64,000 bases of DNA, from assembly GCA_023053575.1 (NCBI GenBank), contig JAKZAP010000009.1, positions 15,977,869-16,041,868 on the forward strand. The letters are read 5' to 3'. The DNA comes from Branchinecta lynchi (Eukaryota > Arthropoda > Branchiopoda > Anostraca > Branchinectidae). Below are positions 11,755-22,553 of the stretch, in pieces (the first letter of the stretch is position 1; each line of letters begins with the position of its first letter). Position numbers and translations under genes: made by a program. Below the pieces are notes generated by a model. The model worked only from the letters and a program-made list of their open reading frames with translations, searched no databases and was not told where the DNA came from.

Positions 11755-12075
11755 GGAAAGTGATTCCACGAGCTCCATGGAAAGTTGAAGTTTCAGCAGG
11801 AATTTCAAAGGTGTGGGAAAAAACAGTACAAGTATCACTAATAAATAAAGAAAAATGGCAAGCGTTATTAGTGTGACTTAGATGGAATAAATGAGAATCA
11901 AAGAACCATTAAGTGAACCATTATTGGAAATAGTTTGTAATTTAACGTTTTCCAGGGGACCTTTCCATGTGTTTTCGTGATTAGTCCAGCGGGAAAGTGG
12001 AAAGTTATTCCAGGAATCACTTCGCTTGCCGGAAAGTGATTCCGGAATCTCGCGAAAATCCTCCTTAGGATAGTA
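11755..12075. repeat. GGAAAGT-rich dispersed repeat, copy 1
   Basis: Repeated words such as GGAAAGTGATTCC and GGAAAGTTGAAG. It shares its order of blocks with 30400-30770. Ends and class are not defined. Confidence 0.6.
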
Positions 12076-12190
12076 CTAGCCTATAACGGCTGCTAAATTA
12101 TCCACTGAAAGCAAAGCATTTCATTGGATATATGTGGATATATGCACCAGCGTCTAACTGTCCAATAGTCCATAGTAGAGATTATTTTAC

Positions 12191-12460
12191 CAGTATTGGT
12201 ATCATAACAAGGGGGGGGGCCTACCCAAATGTTGTCAACCAGTTCGTAGAAAATAGCTGGGTCAAGTGCGGTTTTTCGTAAAAAACGATCCGTTTTCTTG
12301 AAAAATAGTCGATTTTTTCTTAGAAATAGTAGTCTTTCTTAAAATCAGCAAATTTCGTCAACACAGTTGTTTTCCTCAATAATAGTCATTATTATCTGAA
12401 AAACAGTCAGTAAAAATGACCAGCCAGTCTGTAAAAACATTTTGGCTAGTAATGCCTCTG
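12191..12460. mobile_element. hAT-type MITE with TCGATTTTTCG repeats, copy 2
   Basis: The interior matches 1055-1378 (G run, 'GTTGTCAACCAGTTCG', degenerate 'AGTCGATTTTT' words) and the right end is TAGTAATGCCTCTG. The left terminus is degraded and no target duplication is visible. Confidence 0.6.
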
Positions 12461-13324
12461 TTTACGATGACGATCCTTTAAAATTGTATAACCTAATGCA
12501 TAGGCTAGAGCTCTACTGAGCAGAAGCTACTCAGTGTCAAGTGATTTTTAAATTTGAACATTACATTACAACAAATATATGCACGTTCGTGGAAATATTG
12601 AACTTCAAACCTCTTAAAACATGTAATGATAAAGAGTGATTGGTAATAATAAACTCTATTCCAAAACTTATGAATGCTTGTTGTCTGACAAGTGTGCACA
12701 AATTTAAACTATGGGGATGCAGTTAAAAAAATAACAGCACAAAGAACTTGAGCTCCTGTCAAAAATATAATGCAAGTGACTATTTTCCCTATATTTCGAC
12801 AAATCCTACTCTCAGTTGACTTTAGAAGGAGCCCCAGGCATGGGCTAGGTCTGAAATTTATTGCAGACTGAAATAGCAAACTGTACATACTAGGATTAAA
12901 CTGATCAAAAGTTCAGACTCACATGCAAAATTAGAAACAAAAAACATAAAATAGTACTTCTGGGGCTATATTGTTAATAAAGAAACTCCTATAGGCTATG
13001 TGCTGTTTTGCACCAATCCTGAGCGGTCATTAAATATTCAGGAAAAATATTCTTCAGGAGCTTCAGCAAGCATTTAATATGCTGGCATAAGCTTTACGAT
13101 GTTCATGTTCTTATGAATTGATTTTAAATATGGATCATAATTTCTTTTCCTTTTTATCATTTATTTTCTACTTGTATTTTGATATGAATTATGATAGGGT
13201 AATGACTGAACTCCAGGAGTCAATGCACCACACTTATATTGACCTTATCAAGAAATCCTTATTGGGCTTCCGCAAAAAGTGACTGGAAGGATGATAAGAA
13301 AAGTATAGAAAAGTTCCTGCCCAA

Positions 13325-13535
13325 TATATATATATGTTTTATTTATAACCCGCCAAATACAGAATGTGGTAGTGGAGTAAGGGAATAACGCGAAGTAACA
13401 CAAGATAAATAACAGTGTAAACACTCAAAATTTAGACATAATTACTAACTGGGCCTGAAAAATCCATGAAAAACATCAAACATCACTCGAAGACCAGGAT
13501 GAGGAGATGTAGATAGTAGTGACGCTGACGTTTTC
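13325..13535. repeat. Dispersed ~215-bp repeat, copy 1
   Basis: Begins with an AT dinucleotide run and 'TTTTATTTATAACC', continues through 'GCCAAATACAGAATGTGGTA' and ends at 'GACGCTGACGTTTTC'. Near-identical to 14709-14928. The two copies bracket BCCIP exon 2. Confidence 0.8.
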
Positions 13536-13662
13536 AAAAGTGTGTGAAAAATTGTATAATTCAATAGCCTACTTTCAATAGTAATGGACGTTTCCAGATT
13601 TGCATTTTTCATGGGATAATATGTTTTGAGAAAGAAGAAATCACTGAGTAACCTAATTTCAG

Positions 13663-13818
13663 GTAGTTCCTGTTGAGTTTGAAGGTAGGAACATAGAGGG
13701 AGAAGATTTCAACAGCGTTAAAAAACTACTGGGCCAGCTCTTCCTCAAGTCTCCAGTCAACACATCCGAGCTTACAGATGTTATTCTGACCCAGAATTAT
13801 GTGGGAAGTGTCTTAAAG
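13663..13818 (+). CDS. BCCIP: BCCIP homologue, coding exon 2
   Basis: Acceptor TTTCAG|GTAGTT and donor TTAAAG|GTAGGT enclose 52 codons, phase 0 at both ends. The product contains VKKLLGQLFLKSPVN and TSELTDVILTQNYVGSVLK. From memory of the family this corresponds closely to the human segment with IKKLLQQLFLKAPVN and AELTDLL..GSVIK, the start of the conserved domain. This exon is the strongest single evidence for the gene's identity. Confidence 0.93.
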
Positions 13819-14066
13819 GTAGGTAAATAACTTGGGTGGCCTATATTACTGTAGATCATTTGTTCCTAGCTTAACATAACACATCCTGGAAATTCTGGTT
13901 AAATATGTGCAAATTTAATGACATATAGATACATATGGGCCATATGGCACATTTACTATCACATACATGCAAAAGCTTACTGTTGGAACTGTGAAAAGGA
14001 TAGAATACAAGGGAAAAAAAGGAAATATTAAACTTCTGCACACCAAAAGAATCAAACTAGATCTAT

Positions 14067-14080
14067 GTTGCCTAGGCAAC
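14067..14080. promoter_or_regulatory. RFX X-box-like palindrome
   Basis: GTTGCCTAGGCAAC is a perfect 14-bp palindrome. It fits the RFX X-box form GTNRCC - 2 bp - RGYAAC. It lies in BCCIP intron 2, 249 bases after exon 2. Function is inferred from the motif only. Confidence 0.35.
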
Positions 14081-14708
14081 ATGAAGTGTCGCAGCTACAC
14101 TTTGGTTTTGTTGCTTCGCTATCAATTAAATGCTGAAGTTGTGAACCCATTGTAATCACATGGCTCAGGGGATAGATGAGGACAACGTGAGGGATCGTAT
14201 CCCTCAGCATTGTAAAAAAATAGAATATTGAAAGTAGGGATGATGATTTTTGCTGCCGGGAGAATTTTATCCTTTTCAATCGTAGACATCATGACAAATG
14301 AAAACTTGGAACATCATCTTAAATAACCTAGTCGGTATTATAAAGCTATCTGTAACTTTTCAGGATCAAAATACCATAGATGCCAGTCTACTAATTATTG
14401 CGAAACTACGTTGTTCTACACTACCATTTTTATCCGTTGCGTAACACTTAGTTCTGTGTTACAATGATAGACATGGAGACTAATTTCTTACCCTCAGATT
14501 TATAGAGATCAAATAAATGGTGCACTAATTTGTACAGGCTTCTAGCCCCTGACGAAGCCCTTCTAGAAACCGGTTCTTAGTTACGAGTCACTGTCCCCGA
14601 GTTAGACATGATACCAAATTGTTCTTACCATCAAATACTCCGGAAGCAAATAACAGATACACTAACTAGAGAAAGTTCTCAACCCCTTATTCCCGAAGAT
14701 GATTATAG

Positions 14709-14928
14709 TATATATATATTTTATTTATAACCTGCCAAATACAGAATGTGGTAGCGGAGTAAAGGGAATAACGCGAAATAACACAAGATAATTGAAGATA
14801 AATAACAGTATTAACACACACACAAATTTAGACATAATTACTAACTGGGCCTGAAAAATTCATGAAAAACATCATTTACTCGAAGACCAGGATGACGAGA
14901 TGTTGATAGTACTGACGCTGACGTTTTC
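14709..14928. repeat. Dispersed ~215-bp repeat, copy 2
   Basis: Second copy of the repeat at 13325-13535, same orientation, differing by a few substitutions and a short insertion ('AATTGAAGAT'). Confidence 0.8.
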
Positions 14929-15690
14929 TCGAGTGAGCGAATCACATCTTGGACGCCGAACTTCTGACCTAATTTGTGGTTGCGATAGGAACGAGGAAGG
15001 TACATCAAAAATGTACATTGATTATAGTAATAGTCTAACTGCCGAAAAGTCTTCTGCATGTCTCACAGTTGGGATCGGCCTATTCTTGGTTTCAGTGTAT
15101 ACCTGTCAACCCCTCAAAGCTTTCAAAATGGTGTACCTCAGGAAGGAATTTTTCTCACCAAAAAACGGATGACATGCCGCACACATTTAACAGCTGTAGA
15201 CTTTTGTGCGTTTTCGATTAGAAACTGGTGTCTGCCTGCTTGCCTGCTAGAATGGAGCTTAAAGCAGAAACATAGTTTAATAAAACGAAAAACTGGCTGC
15301 TCAGCTTCAGGTAGTCCTCTCTGACATAGGCTATAAAACTCCACTTCACTTCACCACCGTAGTCTCTGGCTCAATTACAAGCAAAAACCATCCTTTTTGG
15401 CCCCAGGCAGGAGTTCTACGGAGCTTTCCAAAATGTAATGTCATATTCGTCAATCCGGCCAAGGATTGTGAATTGGACGCATCTTTTGCTTTTCTAGATT
15501 ATCAGTTCGTATTGGCCATAAAGTTTCACTCGAATCGGACCACCCGTTCGCAACTTATTGAAGCTAGTGATTTCCTGGTTCCCTTTGCCTCAACTCCCCA
15601 AAGACGGTCGGATTCAGAAACACAAGTTTTCCTAGGACATTTTGTCTGGTTCTTAAGTCACTAATACGCCTCTGGAACAGTCCTAACTGG
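14929..15690. other. BCCIP intron 2; no recognised feature
   Basis: Short overlapping open frames on both strands, none with splice context or a familiar sequence. Confidence 0.4.
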
Positions 15691-16565
15691 CGATCACCAG
15701 AATTCCTGGGAAAACACCCTCCAGCTCCCCCCACAGAGCCCAGATACGATCTAGTTATGTCACTTACGTATCTAGTGCAAATGCTTCTTCTTACCACCAA
15801 GCTCCATCCCAATCCCTCAACTCGTAAGGGTTTCACGAGATTGCGGGTGCCCCCCTCCAATCCCCCCCCCCTCCTCACAAGTATCGGATCCAATGAGGAC
15901 TTGACATGGAACATCTGAGAAGATAGCTCTTTCCACCTTCCAAGTTTCATTAAACTCCGATCACGCATTCAAAAGTTATGCATGCCACTCGATTTAGGCT
16001 CCCCATCCCTCCACCCCCCCCCCCCCCACCCCATGATGGTCGGATCGGGGAAACGACTATTCTCAAGCAAGTCTGTTCGAGTCTCTGATTCGCCTTTCAA
16101 GTTTCATCGTCCTAGCGCATCAGGAAGTACCGAACTCGCGGGATCACCAGAATTCTGGACCCCCTCCCCCCCCCCCCACTCCCCACACTACCCGAATCCG
16201 ACACGGTTATGTCAACGACTGTATCTAGGATTTCGCTTGTTCTTCCCAACAAGTTTCATCCCGATCCCTCCACTCTAAGCGTCTACCAAGATTTCCTGTT
16301 CCCCCCTCCAGCTCCCCCACAGTTACCGGATCAGTCCGGATTTGAATTGGGTCGGCTGAGACACGTGTCTTTCTAAATATCAAGTTTGTATACGTACGTC
16401 AAGATCCCCCTCCCTCCACTCCCCCCACGATGTTCGGATCGGGGAAGTGACTATTTCCAACTTTATCTTCTGTGGTCCCTGATATGCCTGCCAAGTTTCA
16501 TCGTCCTACCTGATGTGGAAGTGCCCGAACTAGGAAAACCCAGACCGACAGACAGGCCATGAAAA
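15691..16565. repeat. C-rich degenerate direct repeats
   Basis: Three or more diverged units, each with a CCCTCC/CCCCCC run, 'CGGATCGGGGAA' or 'CGGATCC', and 'CCAAGTTTCATC(G/C)'. It leads straight into the 177-bp satellite and ends in GACAGACAGG. It looks like decayed copies of one repeat. Confidence 0.6.
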
Positions 16566-16609
16566 CAACAATGTGTGACCATTGAGCTCCTGCAAGCGTT
16601 CCCCAGCAT

Positions 16610-17850
16610 TTGAGCATGTTTATCAAAAAGGCCATAGTTTCATAGTTAGAAACAGGCCAAATTTCAAATCACCAAATCAACAAAAATATTTTCCCTTCCG
16701 AAAAACTGTCGAAAAGGCTACCTCGCAAAGTAGCTAGGGCGGTTGAAAAGTTGCAGCCATTCAAATGTGACCACCAGAGGTTCGTGACCAGCATGTTTAT
16801 CAGAAAGGCCATAGTTTCATAGTGAGAAACAGGTCAAATTTCAAATCACCAAATCCACAGAAATATTTTCCCTTCCGAAAAACTGGCGAAAAGGCTACCT
16901 CGCAAAGTAGCTAAGGCGGTTGAAAAGTTGCAGCCAATCAAATGTGGCCACCAGAGGTTCGTGACCAGCATGTTTATCAGAAAGGCCATAGTTTCATAGT
17001 TAGAAACAGGCCAAATTTCAAATCACCAAATCCACAGAAATATTTTCCCTTCCGAAAAACTGGCGAAAAGGCTACCTCGCAAAGTAGCTAGGGCGGTTGA
17101 AAAGTTGCAGCCAATCAAATGTGACCACCAGAGGTTCGTGACCAGCATGTTTATCAGAAAGGCCATAGTTTCATAGTTAGAAACAGGTCAAATTTCAAAT
17201 CACCAAATCCACAGAAATATTTTCCCTTCCGAAAAACTGGCGAAAAGGCTACCTCGCAAAGTAGCTAAGGCGGTTGAAAAGTTGCAGCCAATCAAATTTG
17301 ACCACCAGAGGTTCGTGACCAGCATGTTTATCAGAAAGGCCATAGTTTCATAGTTAGAAACAGGCCAAATTTCAAATCACCAAATCCACAGAAATATTTT
17401 CCCTTCCGAAAAACTGGCGAAAAGGCTACCTCGCAAAGTAGCTAGGGCGGTTGAAAAGTTGCAGCCAATCAAATGTGACCACCAGAGGTTCGTGACCAGC
17501 ATGTTTATCAGAAAGGCCATAGTTTCATAGTTAGAAACAGGCCAAATTTCAAATCACCAAATCCACAGAAATATTTTCCCTTCCGAAAAACTGTCGAAAA
17601 GGCTACCTCGCAAAGTAGCTAGGGCGGTTGAAAAGTTGCAGCTAATCAAATGTGACCACCAGAGGTTCGTGACCAGCATGTTTATCAGAAAGGCCATAGT
17701 TTCATAGTTAGAAACAGGCCAAATTTCAAATCACCAAATCCACAGAAATATTTTCCCGTCCGAAAAACTGGCGAAAAGGCTACCTCGCAAAGTAGCTATG
17801 GCGGTTGAAAAGTTGCATCCAATTAAATGTGACCACCGGAGGTTCGCGAA
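16610..17850. repeat. 177-bp tandem satellite, 7 units
   Basis: The word CATGTTTATC begins at 16615, 16792, 16969, 17146, 17323, 17500 and 17677, so the period is exactly 177 with no indel. Units share 'GGTTCGTGACCAG', 'CATAGTTTCATAGT' and 'GCTACCTCGCAAAGTAGCT' (itself an inverted repeat). Units 2 and 4 carry AGGTCAAAT and CTAAGGCGG, where units 3 and 5 have AGGCCAAAT and CTAGGGCGG, a partial two-unit alternation. It sits in BCCIP intron 2. Confidence 0.95.
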
Positions 17851-18108
17851 GAGTTTCGTCCCTTCTTTCTAAGTGTGTAGAACGAAGCCTTCTGAGATTT
17901 GTAACCTGTTAGTTAAATTTACGATGTTATTTATGACTAATGTGTATACGTGAGTTATAATGACATTACCCAACAAATTTGGCGTAAGCCATGACAGGTG
18001 TTTGGCGAATAAAAAGATTTATCTATCTACCATCTGTAACTATAGTTTCTGTGCTCCAGTTTGCGGATTGATATTTTTTGTTTGTTTTTATTTTTCTATT
18101 GTTTTTAG

Positions 18109-18204
18109 CAAATTTTACCTGAGGATGAGCTGGAAGATGACGAAGAAGATGATACAATGGATGCGTTTGGTGTGACCACCTTAGTCAACTTGACTCAGAG
18201 ACAG
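18109..18204 (+). CDS. BCCIP: BCCIP homologue, coding exon 3
   Basis: Acceptor TTTTTAG|CAAATT and donor AGACAG|GTAATG, 32 codons, phase 0 at both ends. The product is an acidic run (EDELEDDEEDD) followed by AFGVTTLVNLTQRQ. Human BCCIP has the same arrangement: an acidic Asp/Glu segment, then FGFISLLNLTERK. It lies between the 177-bp satellite and a large nested insertion. Confidence 0.88.
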
Positions 18205-18551
18205 GTAATGACTATACTTTGTTCTACAATTCTTCTGTTTGGCAGCTAACTGGTGGAATCATCCCTTCCCTCGAGCAGCTTAAGTTTCTGGGAAGACCAA
18301 GTGGATGACTTAACAAGAATCCCAAGTTGCTGGGACTATGATTGTTAAAGGACCCCTCACTATTTACTCTTCAACTTACAGTATTTTAAAATGTTTGAAT
18401 ACATTAAAACTAGGCTGTGCTTTCAACAAATGACCCCCAGACCCGTTGACTTGTAGCAAAAACAGAGAAACAGTTTACATAACCGGTTCTTCTGATGGAA
18501 AAACTTCTCGCACACAACCGTTGACAGCGGGATACACATCGAGGGCAGCAA

Positions 18552-20641
18552 GGTTCAAGGATTAATTTACACTTCTGTATAAAATCAAAATAAATAGGGT
18601 CAAGCCGGGGACACAGGGTCGATTGACAAAAACCCGGTACAAACCCGGAAAAATGAAAGGTAGGTCCGCCCCAGGTTGCGACGGGATTCCAGCAATAGTT
18701 TGGCGATGGGGGAAAAGTACATTAGCACAAGTGATAGCAACTATATTTTCTAGTATTATTTTGACAGATGTATGGCCTAGGCAATGGAAAACGTCGATAA
18801 TTATACCGATTTATAAGAAAGGTGCTAGGACTATCCATGATAATTATCGTGCAATTCATCTCGGTAATGTGATGGGTAAGATATTTTCAAAGGTGTTGGA
18901 CCTTAGGATGAATGTTTGGTTGAATGAGAATGAGACAATTTCTTCGGTTCAGGCTGGGTTCAGGGAGGGATATAGTACAATAGATCAGATCTTTGTCCTA
19001 AATGTATTGATAAAAAAATATACAAAAGGTAAGGGGGGTAAATTATATGTGGCATTTTTGGATCTAAAAGGGGCTTTCGATAACGTAAATAGGGAATTAT
19101 TGATGAGAAAGTTGATTGAAATAGGTTTGCCACAACCGTTTATTGTAATTTTAATAGAAATATATAGTCTAACAAAATTAGTGGTAAAAGTGGCAGGGAA
19201 ATTTTCTAGGGAGTTCGTGTCAAAACTGGGGGTAAAGCAAGGATGTAGCCTGTCACCAAAATTGTTCTCATTGTACATAAACGATTTGGATGAATATTTG
19301 AAAGCAAGAATGGCGCCTATGGTATCGGTAGATATTGTTACGTTATGTGCATTGTTGTTTGCAGATGATGTGGCACTTATTGCTGATTCTAAAGAAAATT
19401 TACAGATTTTGATGGATAAGGTAAGTGAGTATTTAACAAGTAAAAAACTGACACTGAATGTTAAAAAAACGGCAGTGATGTGTTTTCGAAAAGGAGGGAA
19501 AGTAAATAAGGATAAAGTTATTTTTGAAGGGAAAGAGATTGATTATAAAGAGGAGTTTATTTATTTGGGGTTTAAACTATCGGCAAAAGCAAAATACGGT
19601 AAGCATGTAGAATCAAGCCTAGCAAAAGGAAAACGGTGTGTAAATATATTGTTAAAAACCCAAATAAAGGCGATAGTAAATTTAAGGATGCATAAACAAG
19701 TATTTTTTTCGAAAGTAGTTTCAGCCATGCATTATGCAGCTGAAATTTGGGGATATAGCCAATGTCCAAAGTTCGAACAGGTACAATTATGTTATTTTAA
19801 AAGAATACTAGGAATTAGTAGTAAGACTAGTACGTTGGTAGTAAAAGGTGACTTAAGACTTTATTCGTTAAGGAGTTGTCGGTTAGTAAGTATGATTCGT
19901 CTGTGGGAAAAAATCATAGCATTGCCAAGAGTGAGGCCTATGAAGGCGGCGTATTTGGAGTCGTTGAGAGATAAATCAAAGGAGTCATGGTCGCAGCAGG
20001 TTAAGGCAATTTTAGATAGTACAGGATTATCTTATAATTGGAATGAGGGAAAAGGGTGGGATAACATAGGAAGTATTGCAAAAAAAGTGGAGAGTAGGCT
20101 AAGAGAACAGGAGGTGCAAGATTGGCAGTGTAGGCTGGCTGCTTCGGATTCCCTGAGGTTTTATGCTGTAGCCAAGGAGACATGGGGGGAAGAAGTTTAT
20201 TTCAAGGCGGTAGTTCCTTTAGACCAAATTCAACTTATAATTAGCCTGAGGGCAGATTGTTTACCGGTAGGACTAAGAAGGAAATATTTGGGTAAGGTTA
20301 GAGTGCTCCGTGGTCCTTACTTCTGTCCGATGTGTGGTAAAATTAATGAATGTATATTCCATTTAATGTGTGAGTGTCAGGAGTTAAAAGACCTGAGGAA
20401 GGAAATGATTTGGGGGGAGGAAAGGTTTAAACAAATTTTGAAAAGTAGAAGTTTTAGAGATATAAGAAATTTGGGAAGATTCCTAAAGGTAGCCATGATT
20501 CACAGGGAAAGTTTTTTGTAAATAGTGGTTGCGGCTATGGTTTCGTTTTTGTGTTGTTTTATTGTTTCCATGGCCCTTTGGGCTTTTCCGGAAATAAATC
20601 TATCCAAATCTATCTATATAACAAACATATTTTACCTATAA
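18552..20641 (+). mobile_element. 5'-truncated LINE with intact reverse transcriptase frame
   Basis: The insert starts where similarity to the TTAA element breaks ('GCAGCAA|GGTTC') and ends before it resumes ('CAAAACACGG'). The 3' untranslated region has a hairpin GGCCC-TTT-GGGC at 20572-20583, followed by an AATCTATC-type tail. No endonuclease region is present, so insertion was 5'-truncated. No clear target duplication is visible. Confidence 0.9.
18623..20521 (+). CDS. LINE reverse transcriptase (C-terminal part of ORF2), open
   Basis: 632 codons without a stop. The frame opens at a TTG directly after the insertion joint, so the true N-terminus, including the expected endonuclease, is missing. 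Visible RT motifs: APGCDGIP (~16-23), FLDLKGAFDNV (~145-155, first catalytic Asp), GVKQGCSLSP (~203-212), FADDVALIAD (~246-255, catalytic Asp pair), and the thumb region after LNVKKT. Near the C-terminus is CPMCG...H...C (residues ~575-595), a CCHC zinc-binding module like those of several LINE clades. The unbroken frame implies a young insertion, but without the N-terminal part it is unlikely to be autonomous. Clade is not assigned. Confidence 0.92.
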   Translation: MTKTRYKPGKMKGRSAPGCDGIPAIVWRWGKSTLAQVIATIFSSIILTDVWPRQWKTSIIIPIYKKGARTIHDNYRAIHLGNVMGKIFSKVLDLRMNVWLNENETISSVQAGFREGYSTIDQIFVLNVLIKKYTKGKGGKLYVAFLDLKGAFDNVNRELLMRKLIEIGLPQPFIVILIEIYSLTKLVVKVAGKFSREFVSKLGVKQGCSLSPKLFSLYINDLDEYLKARMAPMVSVDIVTLCALLFADDVALIADSKENLQILMDKVSEYLTSKKLTLNVKKTAVMCFRKGGKVNKDKVIFEGKEIDYKEEFIYLGFKLSAKAKYGKHVESSLAKGKRCVNILLKTQIKAIVNLRMHKQVFFSKVVSAMHYAAEIWGYSQCPKFEQVQLCYFKRILGISSKTSTLVVKGDLRLYSLRSCRLVSMIRLWEKIIALPRVRPMKAAYLESLRDKSKESWSQQVKAILDSTGLSYNWNEGKGWDNIGSIAKKVESRLREQEVQDWQCRLAASDSLRFYAVAKETWGEEVYFKAVVPLDQIQLIISLRADCLPVGLRRKYLGKVRVLRGPYFCPMCGKINECIFHLMCECQELKDLRKEMIWGEERFKQILKSRSFRDIRNLGRFLKVAMIHRESFL

Positions 20642-20724
20642 CAAAACACGGCAACTGAGAAAATCGGCGTGGTTTTGTTAGAGGGGTTAATTGGAGTCTC
20701 CGGGTTTAGAAATATATGGAGTGA

Positions 20725-20931
20725 TTGAATGAATGATGTATTTAATTCAGCCAAAAAAGTCATAATCTAACAAAAAATCAATAATAAATAAGGAAAAATA
20801 ACACATCAACAAAGCAACTGCTAACTACTTATTACTCGGCCAAAGCAAAACAGTCAGCTAAAAGTGCCTTCCACACTCCAAGATTATAGAAGATAGATTT
20901 ATCTTCTATAATCTATAATTCTCTTCTATAA
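20725..20931 (-). pseudogene. Second LINE family, 3' end inserted in reverse
   Basis: It is the reverse complement of 21340-21540: 'CTTCCACACTCCAAGATTATAGAAG', 'CTTATTACTCGG', 'TAATCTAACAAAAAA' and an ATGAATGA-type tail. It interrupts the TTAA element between 'GGAGTGATT' and 'ATGGAAATAGG'. Confidence 0.8.
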
Positions 20932-21185
20932 TTATGGAAATAGGCTGCGTTAGTATTATAGGTAAGACAGGTCCTTGAACAATCAGTAAATCTGCATGTC
21001 CATAAACATTTCATTCGGTTTATATCCAAAAATCACAATTATGTGGTTGCTGATTATTCCAAGATGATTGTGTCCATTCATGGGGTCAATTTAAGAATCC
21101 CGACATTACCTAATCCCACGAAATGAATGACAACTATGAACAAGGGGGTTAGAGACTCTGCATTTAGCAAATGCAGTTAGATTAC

Positions 21186-21540
21186 AGGTTGTGTATAACA
21201 GTGCTATAAGGAAACTGCTTCGCCTGCCACGTAGATGTAATGTTAGTGAAGTTCTAGTGGCAAAACGTTGTTTTACATTGAAAGAGCTTCAGCGGAAAGC
21301 TTGTGTATCTCTATTTATTCGGCTCAGTAAGAGTGATAATGACCTTGTACAGTTGGCCGCAAAACCTATCTTCTATAATCTTGGAGTGTGGAAAGCACTT
21401 TTAGCTGATTGTTTTGCTTTGTCCGAGTAATAAGTAGTTAGAGGTTGCTTTGTTGATGTGTTATTTTTCCTTATTTATTACTTATTTTTTGTTAGATTAT
21501 GGCTTGTTTGGCTGAATAAATACATCATTCATCATTCAAA
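21186..21540 (+). pseudogene. Second LINE family, C-terminal fragment
   Basis: About 79 codons ending at a TAA (21428-21430). The start VVYNSAIRKLLRLPRRCNVS and a following 'FQ/LKELQRKACVSLF'-like stretch match the C-terminal region after the RT domain in a widespread LINE group (typical form: 'YN.ALR.LL.LPR'). An AT-rich 3' end with a CATTCAT-type tail follows. It lies 143 bases before BCCIP exon 4. Confidence 0.8.
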
Positions 21541-21683
21541 TGAAGGTAGTGAATATAATCGCAGTTTGTATATAAATAGTATGTACTTTTGGTAGAAGGA
21601 GACGGTTGTATCAGAGGTTGTAGTTTGGGAATCATGTATCCAGATCCATCACCGTCATCACTTTGATTATGTTTTCTTTTTAG

Positions 21684-21865
21684 GACAAGGACTGTGTAGA
21701 GCAGTTATTCACTCATATTTTGGAGCAGGCTCAGAGAGATCCAGCAGTTTCAGCGAAATTTGATGAGATCCTTCGAAATCCAAGCACAAACTTAGGGCTG
21801 CTTATAAACGAGCGGTTCATCAACCTCCCATGTCAAGTTGCCGTGCCCCTACTAATGTCACTAAG
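21684..21865 (+). CDS. BCCIP: BCCIP homologue, coding exon 4
   Basis: Acceptor TTTTTAG|GACAAG and donor CACTAAG|GTATGT; enters in phase 0 and leaves in phase 2. The product contains CVEQLFTHILEQ, then FDEILRNPSTNLGLLINER and FINLPCQVAVPLLMSL. Human BCCIP has the equivalent VEQLDKFLND...VGLLLSERFINVPPQIALP, so the LL-(I/S)-ER-FIN-(L/V)-P core is conserved. A hAT MITE begins only 14 bases after the exon, leaving the donor intact. Confidence 0.94.
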
Positions 21866-21879
21866 GTATGTGTACATTT

Positions 21880-22523
21880 CAGGGGCGGATCCAGCCTTTC
21901 GTTCTAGGGGGGGCGATTCTTACCGAAAAGAGTGGGGGTAGTGGCCTTTTTGTCGGCCACAAGGCTGATTTTTTTTTCGTGTTTTAAGTGTCCCTGTCGG
22001 TCTCTTATTTTTAACGAAAGTGTGGTTTTCATATATTATAATAATGCTTACAAAAACTGTACTTGATCAACTTACAACTGTTTACAAGAAAAATTCAAGC
22101 TTCCTGGCTCCACTGTTCGCAAACCTGTCTGTCAAGCGTCTTTTGTCCGCGTTTTCCGACATTAATATCGCTTAAACGACGAAAATCCTCGTGACGGATG
22201 TTCAAATTTCACTATACACTGGAACGAAATGTTTGTTTTTACCAGGTCCGGTTGCGTTGCGTCTCGAATCTAGCTAAAATTTACCGGGTGAATTGTTGCT
22301 ATGCTATGAGCGAGCTATGAGGTGAGAAATAGTCGAGGCTAGCTTGATAGAGGAAAAGCTGTGGGTTGAACGTAGTGTAAAAGGTTCCTAAGTCTAGTTA
22401 CAGTAGTTAGAACATGCATTAATGCAGACTTCCGTAAGTGCAGTAAACAAAACAAAAAACTTAAAGCCCGTCTAGGGGGGGCGATCGTCCCCCTCGCCCC
22501 CCCCCCCCCTGGATCCGCCCCTG
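21880..22523. mobile_element. 644-bp hAT-type MITE with perfect 8-bp target duplication
   Basis: Ends CAGGGGCGGATCCAG and CTGGATCCGCCCCTG are perfect inverted repeats. GTACATTT flanks both sides (21872-21879, 22524-22531). No transposase frame lies inside. G and C runs lie just inside the ends. It is inserted right after the BCCIP exon 4 donor. Confidence 0.96.
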
Positions 22524-22553
22524 GTACATTTGCTAATGTTAGGAATGGCACTA

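Larger units (their letters stand above)
18345..20979. mobile_element. TTAA-ended element, copy 1, interrupted by two LINEs
   Basis: The left end TTAAAGGACCCCTCACTATT and the right end near GACAGGTCCTT match copies at 28944-29304 and 57358-57899. Against those copies the element is interrupted at 18552-20641 and 20725-20931. Shared internal words include 'ACAACCGT(T/C)GACAGCG', 'GATACACATCGA' and 'GTCTCCGGGTTTAGAAATA'. Confidence 0.8.

Noticed and set aside
16610..17850. CRISPR-like array
   Set aside because: Units are 177 bp and homogeneous throughout, without unique spacers, in a eukaryotic intron.
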